The notes below the pieces were generated by a model. It was not told where the DNA came from, did not search any database, and was given only the letters and a program-made list of their open reading frames with translations. Made by a program: the position numbers and the translations under genes. Below are positions 7,766-14,940 of a stretch of 41,243 nt of DNA, piece after piece. The stretch is from positions 1-41,243 of the forward strand of contig PZPG01000015.1 in assembly GCA_003045995.1 (NCBI GenBank), read 5' to 3'. Numbering within the stretch: position 1 is the stretch's first letter; each line of letters opens with the position of its first letter. This DNA comes from Bacteroidota bacterium (GTDB lineage Bacteria > Bacteroidota > Rhodothermia > Balneolales > Balneolaceae).

Positions 7766-7782
7766 TTCGGGTTGATGGGATT
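7766..7782 (-). promoter_or_regulatory. Leader motif AATCCCATCAACCCGAA upstream of the CBM48 gene
   Basis: The minus strand reads AATCCCATCAACCCGAA, followed by an A-rich stretch and the ATG 20 nt later. It is identical over 17 nt to the hpt leader. Confidence 0.4.
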
Positions 7783-7832
7783 GCCGAGCGGACTTAAACA
7801 TCCACATATCCGTTCATTCATCCTGTCTGCCG

Positions 7833-7840
7833 CAAAGATA
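7833..7840 (-). promoter_or_regulatory. Putative -7 box (TATCTTTG) of the CBM48-birA-tilS-hpt operon
   Basis: TATCTTTG on the minus strand matches TAnnTTTG exactly, about 88 nt upstream of the CBM48 gene. Upstream DNA is strongly A+T-rich. Confidence 0.5.
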
Positions 7841-7993
7841 CGTTAATTATTTAATAAATAAACCCAATTTTGTATTGATTAAAATACCTAAATGCTTTCT
7901 TGTGCTAAAAATATTAGTTTTAATTTCCCCTTTAAGAAAATATGTTTTTCGAGGAATCGCTTCCCGCCTTAGCATTTCTCGAGTGTGAGGCAA

Positions 7994-9733
7994 TTACAAT
8001 AAATAATTTTTTTTCCATGCTTCAAACGTTGCATGCACCTCTCTCATGCAATCAGCCGCAACAAGAGAATGGGCAAGCAACTCCGCCTCCTCAATGGAAA
8101 CCTCTGTCAAATGGGAACGCACCGCCGGGACTTCCTGAACACCCATACTTAACTCCCTTACTCCAAACCCTAAAAATGCAGCAGCATACACAGGTTCGGA
8201 CGCCATTTCACCACATACCCGCAACGAACAACCTCTCTGTACCGAAGCATCTCGTAGCAGCCCAACCAGTTTCCAAACCGCCGGGTGCCGGGGTTCAAAG
8301 TGAGATGCCACACGTTCATTGCCCCGGTCTGCCGCCAGCGTGTACTGAATTAGGTCATTCGTGCCAATGCTCATAAAATCCACCCGCTCCGCAACCGCTT
8401 TTGCCTGGAGTACGAGCGCCGGAACCTCCATCATCACCCCGAATGGAATGTTCCTATCGAACATAACCCCACGTGCATCGAGATCGTCCATTACGTTTCT
8501 CATCACCGATCGCACACAATCGATCTCCTCCAGAAACGTAACCATCGGGATCATCACCGACACTCTTCCCGGTTCACCTCCTGAGGCGCGAAGTATGGCT
8601 TCCAGCTGAAGTTGCAATAGATCGGGACGGTCCAGGAGCATACGAACCCCGCGCCATCCCAGAAATGGATTCGTCTCAGAAACCTCGTCCGGCTGTCCCT
8701 TGTCGCCTCCTGCATCGAACAGACGAATCGTTACTGGCTCGTTCCCCGCTTTCTTAAGCACTGTACGATAAAACCCAACCTGGCGCTCCAGCGACCATAC
8801 ACCCTCACTCATCAACATCGACTCGGTACGCAAAAGCCCGACTCCCCTCGCTCCTTGATGCTGCATCCGATCCATCTCCATCAGATACTCGATATTGGCA
8901 CGCAGTACAAATGACGCCCCACACCGGGTGGACTGCTCTTCGGATCCTTCCCATCCAGTCAGTTTAGTTGCCTTCTCACGCCGCTCCTTGAGCACTGAAC
9001 CAGAAGGCGACAAAAGAACCTCACCAAAATTACCATCCACCAGGGCAACATCGTGCAGTCCAGGTTCTGCCCCCATCCAGTCAACCCCCACAACACAGGG
9101 TAGCCCAAGGGATTTTGCAAGAATAACCGCATGACTGGTATGACCCGCTCTTTGCAGGACAACGCCTTTCAAAGATGTACGAGCAATTCGGATCATCTCT
9201 ACCGGAGCCAGCTCATCGGCAAACAAGATGGTTTGGCCCGTTAACGGATACTCCCTTTGCCCACCATGTAACATCAGAATCAGATCATCCTGCACGGATA
9301 ACAGATCCGTCACACGCTCTTCTACCCAATCTGCACCCGAGGATGCCCACCGATCGGCCCATAGCCCGATCTCCCGGCAAATTGCACGAGGCAATGACAA
9401 AAACTCTACCTGAATTGCACGCTCTATGGATGCCTGAAGTTCCGGATCCTGCAAAATCATCATTTGCGATTCCAGTACCCGGCGGACTGTCTCCGATTCT
9501 GCCTCTCGGATCAGCTCCTCATACTGACCCTGCAATGCACCCACAACCGCTTTCCAATGTTCCAGCGTCTGTTCTACATCACCCTGTAAAATGGTCTTCC
9601 CATCCACCTCTTCGCGGGGCGCACTCCACGTTTCCCCTCGAAGTTCTCCCCTTTTCAGAACAAACGGCCGTCCAACGCCAATCCCCGGACTTGCCGCCAC
9701 CCCCTTCAATGTACACGTCAAACGTTCACCCAT
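7994..9733 (-). CDS. ptsI: Phosphoenolpyruvate-protein phosphotransferase (PTS enzyme I)
   Basis: 580 residues from the ATG at 9733, which begins the MGERLTCTLKGVAASPGIG segment typical of enzyme I. It transfers phosphate from PEP to HPr. The phospho-His motif is AGHTSHAVILAKSLGLPCVVG. The PEP-binding barrel shows RGVGLLRTESMLM, LRIF-like TIRLFDAGGDKG, PFLGWRGVRMLLDRP, FGVMMEVPAL, DFMSIGTNDLIQYTLAADRGN and VCGEMASEP. The start lies in the sequence ATGGGTGA, so it overlaps the ptsH stop by 8 nt and is translationally coupled. An upstream in-frame extension exists but would read through ptsH and has no homology. No EII genes are nearby. Confidence 0.96.
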   Translation of the reverse strand: MGERLTCTLKGVAASPGIGVGRPFVLKRGELRGETWSAPREEVDGKTILQGDVEQTLEHWKAVVGALQGQYEELIREAESETVRRVLESQMMILQDPELQASIERAIQVEFLSLPRAICREIGLWADRWASSGADWVEERVTDLLSVQDDLILMLHGGQREYPLTGQTILFADELAPVEMIRIARTSLKGVVLQRAGHTSHAVILAKSLGLPCVVGVDWMGAEPGLHDVALVDGNFGEVLLSPSGSVLKERREKATKLTGWEGSEEQSTRCGASFVLRANIEYLMEMDRMQHQGARGVGLLRTESMLMSEGVWSLERQVGFYRTVLKKAGNEPVTIRLFDAGGDKGQPDEVSETNPFLGWRGVRMLLDRPDLLQLQLEAILRASGGEPGRVSVMIPMVTFLEEIDCVRSVMRNVMDDLDARGVMFDRNIPFGVMMEVPALVLQAKAVAERVDFMSIGTNDLIQYTLAADRGNERVASHFEPRHPAVWKLVGLLRDASVQRGCSLRVCGEMASEPVYAAAFLGFGVRELSMGVQEVPAVRSHLTEVSIEEAELLAHSLVAADCMREVHATFEAWKKNYLL

Positions 9734-10073
9734 GGTCGTCCCCTTTTTCATCTCCATGGTCGTCCCCTTTTTCATCCCCACGCTCTTCCCCACGCTCTTG
9801 TGCTTCCCCTTCCTCCGAGAAATTCGCCGCAAACAACCGAACCACTGCATCCATCGCCTCATGCTCATCCGGTCCGTCCATCATCAGCTGCAACTCCGTT
9901 CCACACTCCGCCGCCAGCATCATAATCCCCAAAATACTCTTCCCGTTAATCCGGTACCCCTGCAACTCAATCATAAAATCCGACACAAACCCCGATGCCG
10001 TCTTCACCAGCATCGACGACGGCCTTGCATGCAACCCCGCCTTCATCCGAACTGTAACTTTTTTTGTAATCAT
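9726..10073 (-). CDS. ptsH: PTS phosphocarrier protein HPr with a charged C-terminal tail
   Basis: 115 residues from the ATG at 10073. HPr receives phosphate from enzyme I on the His of VRMKAGLHARPSSMLV (GLHARP motif). A regulatory Ser is present in INGKSILGIMMLAA, corresponding to Ser46 of Gram-positive HPr. The normal domain of about 88 residues ends near FAANFSEE; about 28 extra residues follow, rich in Glu, Asp, Gly, Arg and His (EAQERGEERGDEKGDDHG and one more copy). Part of this tail comes from a 24-nt duplication. An upstream in-frame extension to 10121 has no homology. With no EII genes here, a regulatory PTS role is possible. Confidence 0.93.
   Translation of the reverse strand: MITKKVTVRMKAGLHARPSSMLVKTASGFVSDFMIELQGYRINGKSILGIMMLAAECGTELQLMMDGPDEHEAMDAVVRLFAANFSEEGEAQERGEERGDEKGDDHGDEKGDDHG
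9731..9778 (-). repeat. 24-nt tandem duplication across the ptsH/ptsI junction
   Basis: Copies start at 9731 and 9755 and differ at one position (TCTC versus TCCC at the end). Copy 1 contains the ptsI ATG, and both encode DEKGDDHG-type HPr tail residues. Confidence 0.92.
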
Positions 10074-10169
10074 CCGAAATAAATGTAGATTTTTCCCGTC
10101 GAAAAATATTCCCATCAACAAACGCTCCCATCAAGAAGATACAAAAAGGAAACCATCATCACGCACCCC

Positions 10170-10790
10170 ATGTCTACACCTCTCTCCTGGTTTTTTTATT
10201 CTCGGTTTGATGCGATTCCTGCACGGCACCTTTTCGAAATTCTTCGATTGCGCCAGCAGGTTTTTATCATCGAACAAGACTGCATCTACGAAGATATCGA
10301 CTCACTCGACCCGCTGTCGGAACACCTGCTTATCACCCAAAAAGGAGATCAAATGACGGCATCAACGGAAGGTCAACTTGGCTCCAAAAAGCAAAACCGA
10401 GTAAAGAGACAAATCCAATCCAAAGTTCACTCCCAACGATCAGCTCCTTCCCAAACACATACAAGCGAGAAGGCTCTCGCAACACTACGTATCGTTCCGG
10501 CCGGCGCAAAATTCGAAGAGGTGTCAATCGGCAGAATTGTGGTGAGGGAAAATGCTCGGAACCTGGGACTCGGAGAAACGATGGTTCGGAATACTTTGGC
10601 GCGCCTTCAAACTCGAGGGGAGAAAACGGTTAAGATCGAGGCACAGCATCACCTGGCAAACTGGTATGGAACCATGGGATTTGAGACGTGTGGCTCGGTT
10701 TTTGACCTCGACGGCATACCACACGTACAGATGATCTGTTCACTGAAAAGCGTCCAACCGATGATAGAGGAACCGAACGGAAAGGATTGA
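10170..10790 (+). CDS. GNAT family N-acetyltransferase, ElaA type
   Basis: 206 residues. ElaA-type GNAT proteins transfer an acetyl group from acetyl-CoA; the substrate is not established. The N-terminus (WFFYSRFD, then EILRLRQQVFIIEQDCIYEDIDSLD) and C-terminus (IGRIVVRENARNLGLGETMV, KIEAQHHLANWYGTMGFE, DGIPHVQM) match ElaA closely. The acetyl-CoA-binding P-loop corresponds to RENARNLGLGETM. Relatives are about 150 residues. The excess is a polar, Gln/Ser/Lys-rich insert at roughly residues 60-103 (DQMTASTEGQLGSKKQNRVK and onward) between the N-terminal block and LATLRIVPAG. It is divergent from ptsH across 96 nt. Confidence 0.92.
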   Translation: MSTPLSWFFYSRFDAIPARHLFEILRLRQQVFIIEQDCIYEDIDSLDPLSEHLLITQKGDQMTASTEGQLGSKKQNRVKRQIQSKVHSQRSAPSQTHTSEKALATLRIVPAGAKFEEVSIGRIVVRENARNLGLGETMVRNTLARLQTRGEKTVKIEAQHHLANWYGTMGFETCGSVFDLDGIPHVQMICSLKSVQPMIEEPNGKD

Positions 10791-10829
10791 CCCCCCATAC
10801 TCATGACGAAATAGAATCAATACAAAGAA

Positions 10830-11330
10830 CTACATCCTGTTCCCCAGCGCATCTACTCTTATGAAAAGTTCGTTCATTTGGCAATCATTAGATACATTTT
10901 CTGTGCGACATACTTGAGTTTCACCTCTAATAATGTATCCTTCGGAGGAATCGGCGGCTGAAGATATCGTTCTCCCATAGTCGTTAAAAAAGCCACCATA
11001 TGTTTTTGCCCACAGTTCCTTGCCATCCAAATCTAACTTTGTCAGATACACATCATTGTTGCCAGCCCCAAAGGAGCCCGTATTCCCCAAAACCAGATAC
11101 CCATCTGTGATTTCAATTATATCTTCAGCGTAGTCCCAAGAATTTCCACCGATCACAGTTTTCCACTCCAATACCGAATCTTTATATTTTTCTACGACAA
11201 TGTCGCAATTTGTTCCATCGGAACCGTAACAATCCGTGTCATAAAACTTCAAAATTCCACCATCCTTGGTAGGAAGTTCGTTTTGTTTTGGTGTACCAAG
11301 AAAGACGAGCAGTAAAATGAAAATATACAT
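10830..11330 (-). CDS. Small secreted protein with beta-propeller-like repeats
   Basis: 166 residues. A short hydrophobic N-terminus (MYIFILLLVFLGTP) looks like a signal sequence or anchor. Two repeats resemble the Gly/Asp-rich blades of bacterial secreted propeller proteins: GGNSWDYAEDIIEITDGYLVLGNTGSFGAGNNDVYLTK-type, then GKELWAKTYGGFFNDYGRTI. Two such blades cannot close a propeller, so this may be a truncated or domain-sized remnant of a longer secreted protein. Four cysteines are present (CYGSDGTNC, VCRTENVSNDC), possibly in disulfides. Function is unknown. The DNA is more A+T-rich than its neighbours, which may mark recent arrival. Confidence 0.75.
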   Translation of the reverse strand: MYIFILLLVFLGTPKQNELPTKDGGILKFYDTDCYGSDGTNCDIVVEKYKDSVLEWKTVIGGNSWDYAEDIIEITDGYLVLGNTGSFGAGNNDVYLTKLDLDGKELWAKTYGGFFNDYGRTISSAADSSEGYIIRGETQVCRTENVSNDCQMNELFIRVDALGNRM

Positions 11331-11482
11331 ATTGATTTATCCGGATTGGGGATTACATTAGCGTAGCAACTAATTGATAATACTACAGACCTCCGGGCAG
11401 AATCGTTCCCTCTTCATAAAACGTCGTTTGGTTGAAACGAAATTCTTTAAGTCAACAATTGCTTGTTGTACTGTGTTTTTAA

Positions 11483-13324
11483 TTACTCCACCGTCACGCT
11501 TTTCGCCAGATTGCGCGGCTGATCCACATCACACCCACGATTCACTGCAATATAGTAGGACAAAAGTTGCAATGGAATGGCTGTTAACAGAGGTGAAAGG
11601 CAATCCTCCGTAGATGGAATCTGAATTGAAAAATCGGAGAGCTCGGCAACCTCTTCATTCCCTTTGTTCATAATCGAGATCACCTGACCTTTTCGGGCCC
11701 GAATCTCCTCAATGTTCGAAATCATCTTGTCATTTGTGTGATCGGTAGCTGCAATCACCACAACCGGCATGTTTTCATCGATCAGAGCGATCGGTCCATG
11801 CTTCATTTCGGCAGCTGGGTACCCCTCAGCGTGGATGTAGGAGATCTCCTTCAGTTTTAGTGCCCCTTCCAGCGCCACCGGAAAGTTATAGGAGCGTCCC
11901 AGGTAGAGAAAATTCGGATAGTCTGTAAACTCATACGCCAATTTCTGCACCGGCTCATCAATCTCATCGAGGATCTGCGACACTTTTTTCGGAATCCTAT
12001 CCAGTTCCTGTATCAGTTCTTTGGCTCGTTCCGGTGTGATATGCCCTTTCGAAACTCCCACCCCGATCGCCATCATTGTAAGAACAGCCACCTGTGCCGT
12101 AAATGCTTTGGTAGAAGCAACTCCTATCTCCGGTCCAGCATGCGTATACACCCCTGCGTGCGTTTCCCGCGCAATCGTGGATCCAACTACATTACATATT
12201 CCGATTACCGTCGCACCGCGCTTCTTCGCTTCCCGCAACGCCGCCAATGTGTCTGCGGTCTCCCCGCTCTGAGAAATCGCAATCAAAATATCACCCTCTC
12301 CTACCAGTGGATCGCGGTACCGGAACTCCGATGCATATTCTACCTCCACTACTGTCTTCGCAAGCTCTTCGAACAGATACTCCCCCACCAGCCCGGAATG
12401 CCAGCTTGTACCGCAGGCGGCTATTACAATACGGTGCGCTTTGGCTAATTCCTCCATCACTCGGGTAATCCCTCCGAGCGTAATGGTTCCGCTTTCCGGA
12501 TCGATACGCCCTCTCATACAGTCCGCAATCGAGCGAGGCTGCTCAAAAATTTCCTTTAGCATAAAATGCGGATATCCTGCTTTCTCGATCTCCTCAAGGT
12601 TCATAGCAAGTTCATGCACCTCTTTCGACATCTCCACATCATCAATATTCTTTACGGTGTAGTCATCTCTTGTCACCACTGCAAACTCACCATCATCGAG
12701 ATAGACCACCCTGTTCGTGTACTCGATAATCGGTGAAGCATCCGAGGCAACAAACATCTCCCCCTCTCCAACACCGAGCAAAAGCGGCGACCCCTTTCTG
12801 GCAATAAACACCTTGTCCGGATCTTCCTTGTTTAGTATCGCAATACCATACGTCCCAACAAGCTGCTTCAACGTCATAAGTACCGCAGTCTCAAAATCCT
12901 GCCGTCCATTGTCTTCGTAGATCTGCTCGAGCAGCTGTGCAATAATCTCTGTATCAGTCTGGCTGTGAAAGGTTCTTCCCCGAGCTTCCAACTGCTTCTT
13001 CAGCGCATTATAATTCTCTATAATTCCGTTGTGAACCACCGCCACTTGTCCGCTTCCGCTCACATGCGGGTGCGAATTTACATCATTGGGCTCTCCATGC
13101 GTTGCCCATCGCGTATGCCCAATCCCAACATTCCCATGCACCGCATTTTCGGCAAGCTTCTTCACCAGATTTTCAACCTTCCCCTTCCCCTTCGTCACTA
13201 GCATTTGTCCATTCAGCACTGCAATTCCGGCAGAATCGTACCCCCGATACTCAAGCCGCTGCAATCCTTTTACTAAAATCTCGTCGGCTTTTCTCTCACC
13301 AATGTATCCAACAATTCCACACAT
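11483..13324 (-). CDS. glmS: Glutamine--fructose-6-phosphate aminotransferase (isomerizing)
   Basis: 613 residues, standard length. GlmS makes glucosamine-6-phosphate from fructose-6-phosphate and glutamine, the entry step to UDP-GlcNAc, peptidoglycan and LPS. The N-terminal nucleophile is Cys2 (MCGIVGYIG), followed by RLEYRGYDSAGIAV, HTRWATHGEPNDVNSHPH and VVHNGIIENY. Two SIS domains follow (IAACGTSWHSGLVGEYLFEELA, AISQSGETADTLAALREAK, GPEIGVASTKAFTAQ). The C-terminus DQPRNLAKSVTVE is canonical. The probable -7 box TACTTTTG is at 13409-13416. It is divergent from a GlmU-like gene, suggesting coordinated amino-sugar nucleotide synthesis. I see no glmS ribozyme in the leader. Confidence 0.98.
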   Translation of the reverse strand: MCGIVGYIGERKADEILVKGLQRLEYRGYDSAGIAVLNGQMLVTKGKGKVENLVKKLAENAVHGNVGIGHTRWATHGEPNDVNSHPHVSGSGQVAVVHNGIIENYNALKKQLEARGRTFHSQTDTEIIAQLLEQIYEDNGRQDFETAVLMTLKQLVGTYGIAILNKEDPDKVFIARKGSPLLLGVGEGEMFVASDASPIIEYTNRVVYLDDGEFAVVTRDDYTVKNIDDVEMSKEVHELAMNLEEIEKAGYPHFMLKEIFEQPRSIADCMRGRIDPESGTITLGGITRVMEELAKAHRIVIAACGTSWHSGLVGEYLFEELAKTVVEVEYASEFRYRDPLVGEGDILIAISQSGETADTLAALREAKKRGATVIGICNVVGSTIARETHAGVYTHAGPEIGVASTKAFTAQVAVLTMMAIGVGVSKGHITPERAKELIQELDRIPKKVSQILDEIDEPVQKLAYEFTDYPNFLYLGRSYNFPVALEGALKLKEISYIHAEGYPAAEMKHGPIALIDENMPVVVIAATDHTNDKMISNIEEIRARKGQVISIMNKGNEEVAELSDFSIQIPSTEDCLSPLLTAIPLQLLSYYIAVNRGCDVDQPRNLAKSVTVE

Positions 13325-13355
13325 GTTTTTTCTGTCTGATTGATCGTTTATTTAG

Positions 13356-13363
13356 TAACTTTT
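13356..13363 (+). promoter_or_regulatory. Possible -7 box (TAACTTTT) of the GlmU-like gene
   Basis: TAACTTTT followed by TCCC resembles the TATCTTTTTC boxes ahead of tRNA-Leu and proS. It lies about 75 nt before the GTG start. Confidence 0.3.
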
Positions 13364-13408
13364 TCCCGCTTACTCAAACTTAAAATCTCATCCTCCTAAT
13401 TTACCGCA

Positions 13409-13416
13409 CAAAAGTA
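13409..13416 (-). promoter_or_regulatory. Putative -7 box (TACTTTTG) of glmS
   Basis: The minus strand reads TACTTTTG, the same word as at typA, about 85 nt upstream of the glmS ATG. Confidence 0.45.
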
Positions 13417-13433
13417 GAAAAAAACATCCACTT

Positions 13434-14819
13434 GTGAAAACGATCATTACATTTTTTGAACAGACCCCGCCAAAAGCCCTTTATCCCCTTACCCTTACAA
13501 GGCCTTCGTTCGATCTTCGCCTTGGCATAGACACACTCGGTGAAAAATGGCTCATGGAACTCCATTCAGAACAAACGCCTGCCGGAACCCTGCGACCGGA
13601 GCATCAGGGTTTGTTCAAATCTCCGGAACCATCCCAGGCATCTGCACGGTTCCTCTGGATCGACCCTTGCTTTCTCCCATCCCCTAAACTTGCCACAGCT
13701 GTCTCCAAACTTTCCTTTAGTAGCGGGTTGATGGTTAACGGACGGGCCATCGCGGTTTGTCTGGATGCAGAACAACATCTGAAGCAGCTCGAATTGAAAA
13801 GTGGGTTTTGGGCCCAGAATGAATCAAACATACATTGGGAGGAGCTGAAATCAACTGGTAGCACTTTGCACCCAGCAAGTCCTGTACGTTCTGCGAGTCC
13901 TGTTCTAATCGAACATGTTTGGGATCTGCTCACGCACAACGGCACGCAGATCTTGGAGGATCTCCGCCGTAGAGGATCTGGAGAAACTGCGCCACATAAT
14001 TCTGCGTCACATGATTCTGCGCCACATGAAGCAACTGAACAAAAGAACCCACAAGATAAAGTACGCTCTCAGTCCAACCTGCAACGGATCGACCCAGATG
14101 CGGACACATCAACCCGAAACCATTACATGCACGTTGGAGCACACCCACTTTTTATCGAGGAGGGAGCCGTTGTTGAACCGGGCGTTACGTTTATCACCGA
14201 GAGCGGCCCGGTGTACCTTGGAAAAAAGAGTCGGGTGATGGCGGGGAGCCTGATTCGCGGTCCCGTGGCGATTGGAGCCTCAGCTACGGTGAAGATGGGG
14301 GCAAAAATTTACGAAAATACATCGATCGGGCCGGTTTGCAAGGTGGGCGGCGAGATTTCGGGATCGATTTTTCATTCGTATAGTAACAAGGGGCATGACG
14401 GGTTTGTGGGGGATTCGCTCATCGGGCAATGGTGTAACCTTGGGGCGGATACCAACACGTCGAATCTGAAGAATAATTATGGGACGGTGAAGGTTACTCA
14501 TCCGCTGACGGGGGAGAAAACCGATACCGGGAAGCAGTTTTTGGGGACGATCATGGGGGATCATACCAAAACCGGGATTAATGCGATGCTAAACACCGGG
14601 ACTGTGTGCGGGGTCTCCTGCAACTTGATTGCGGGATCGTATCACCCTGTGTCGGTTCCCTCATTTCGCTGGGTGACCGACCGGGAGAGTGTCGGGTACC
14701 GTTTTGAGAAGGCGGCGGAAACCATGGAGCGGGTGATGGCGCGTAGGAATGTGGAGCTAACGGATGCGTATCTCGGGATGATGCGAGTCATTTTTGACCG
14801 GGAGCAGCACCTGGATTAG
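13434..14819 (+). CDS. GlmU-like sugar nucleotidyltransferase with left-handed beta-helix domain
   Basis: 461 residues from a GTG at 13434. The N-terminus (TIITFFEQTPPKALYPLTLTRPSFDLRLGIDTLGEKW) matches the group of putative sugar nucleotidyltransferases annotated as GlmU family in Bacteroidota. The usual LAAGxGTRM nucleotide-binding signature of true GlmU is absent. The C-terminal half is a hexapeptide left-handed beta-helix (PVYLGKKSRVMAGSLIRGPVAIGASATVKMG, HDGFVGDSLIGQWCNLGADTNTSNLKNNYG, GDHTKTGINAMLNTGTVCGV). Between them, residues about 180-225 are low-complexity and include a 15-nt repeat (HNSASHDSAPHEA). It is divergent from glmS. Its exact substrate is not evident; a GlcNAc-1-phosphate-related role is inferred. 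Confidence 0.88.
   Translation: MKTIITFFEQTPPKALYPLTLTRPSFDLRLGIDTLGEKWLMELHSEQTPAGTLRPEHQGLFKSPEPSQASARFLWIDPCFLPSPKLATAVSKLSFSSGLMVNGRAIAVCLDAEQHLKQLELKSGFWAQNESNIHWEELKSTGSTLHPASPVRSASPVLIEHVWDLLTHNGTQILEDLRRRGSGETAPHNSASHDSAPHEATEQKNPQDKVRSQSNLQRIDPDADTSTRNHYMHVGAHPLFIEEGAVVEPGVTFITESGPVYLGKKSRVMAGSLIRGPVAIGASATVKMGAKIYENTSIGPVCKVGGEISGSIFHSYSNKGHDGFVGDSLIGQWCNLGADTNTSNLKNNYGTVKVTHPLTGEKTDTGKQFLGTIMGDHTKTGINAMLNTGTVCGVSCNLIAGSYHPVSVPSFRWVTDRESVGYRFEKAAETMERVMARRNVELTDAYLGMMRVIFDREQHLD
13988..14032 (+). repeat. 15-nt tandem repeat x3 inside the GlmU-like gene
   Basis: TGCGCCACATAATTC, TGCGTCACATGATTC, TGCGCCACATGAAGC. It encodes APHNS/ASHDS/APHEA pentapeptides in the interdomain linker. 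Confidence 0.92.
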
Positions 14820-14840
14820 TCGGGATTTCAACGTAGCGCA

Positions 14841-14940
14841 TCTGGCACGGGCTTAGCAAATCTGGCGCATGTTTGGCAAATCTGGCGCATGTTTGGCAAA
14901 TATGGTACGGGCTTAGCTCATCAGCGCATGTTTAGCGCAT
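14841..14940. repeat. 20-nt tandem repeat x5 reaching into the ettA 3' end
   Basis: Units begin at 14841, 14861, 14881, 14901 and 14921. The two central copies are identical (TCTGGCGCATGTTTGGCAAA); the flanking copies diverge. The last unit contains the ettA stop codon (14932-14934). The array sits between the convergent GlmU-like and ettA genes. Confidence 0.92.

Noticed and set aside
9175-10356. A 393-codon plus-strand ORF
   Set aside because: It is antisense to ptsI and ptsH and crosses into elaA. It is Ser/Pro-rich with no recognisable domain, while the opposite strand encodes conserved PTS proteins.
11450-11485. CAACAA/TTGTTG stem after glmS as a terminator
   Set aside because: The stem is only 6 bp and A+T-rich, with no adjacent T-run on the minus strand.
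11325-13433. glmS ribozyme upstream of glmS
   Set aside because: The 109-nt divergent spacer is too short and lacks the ribozyme core; those elements are mainly found in Firmicutes.
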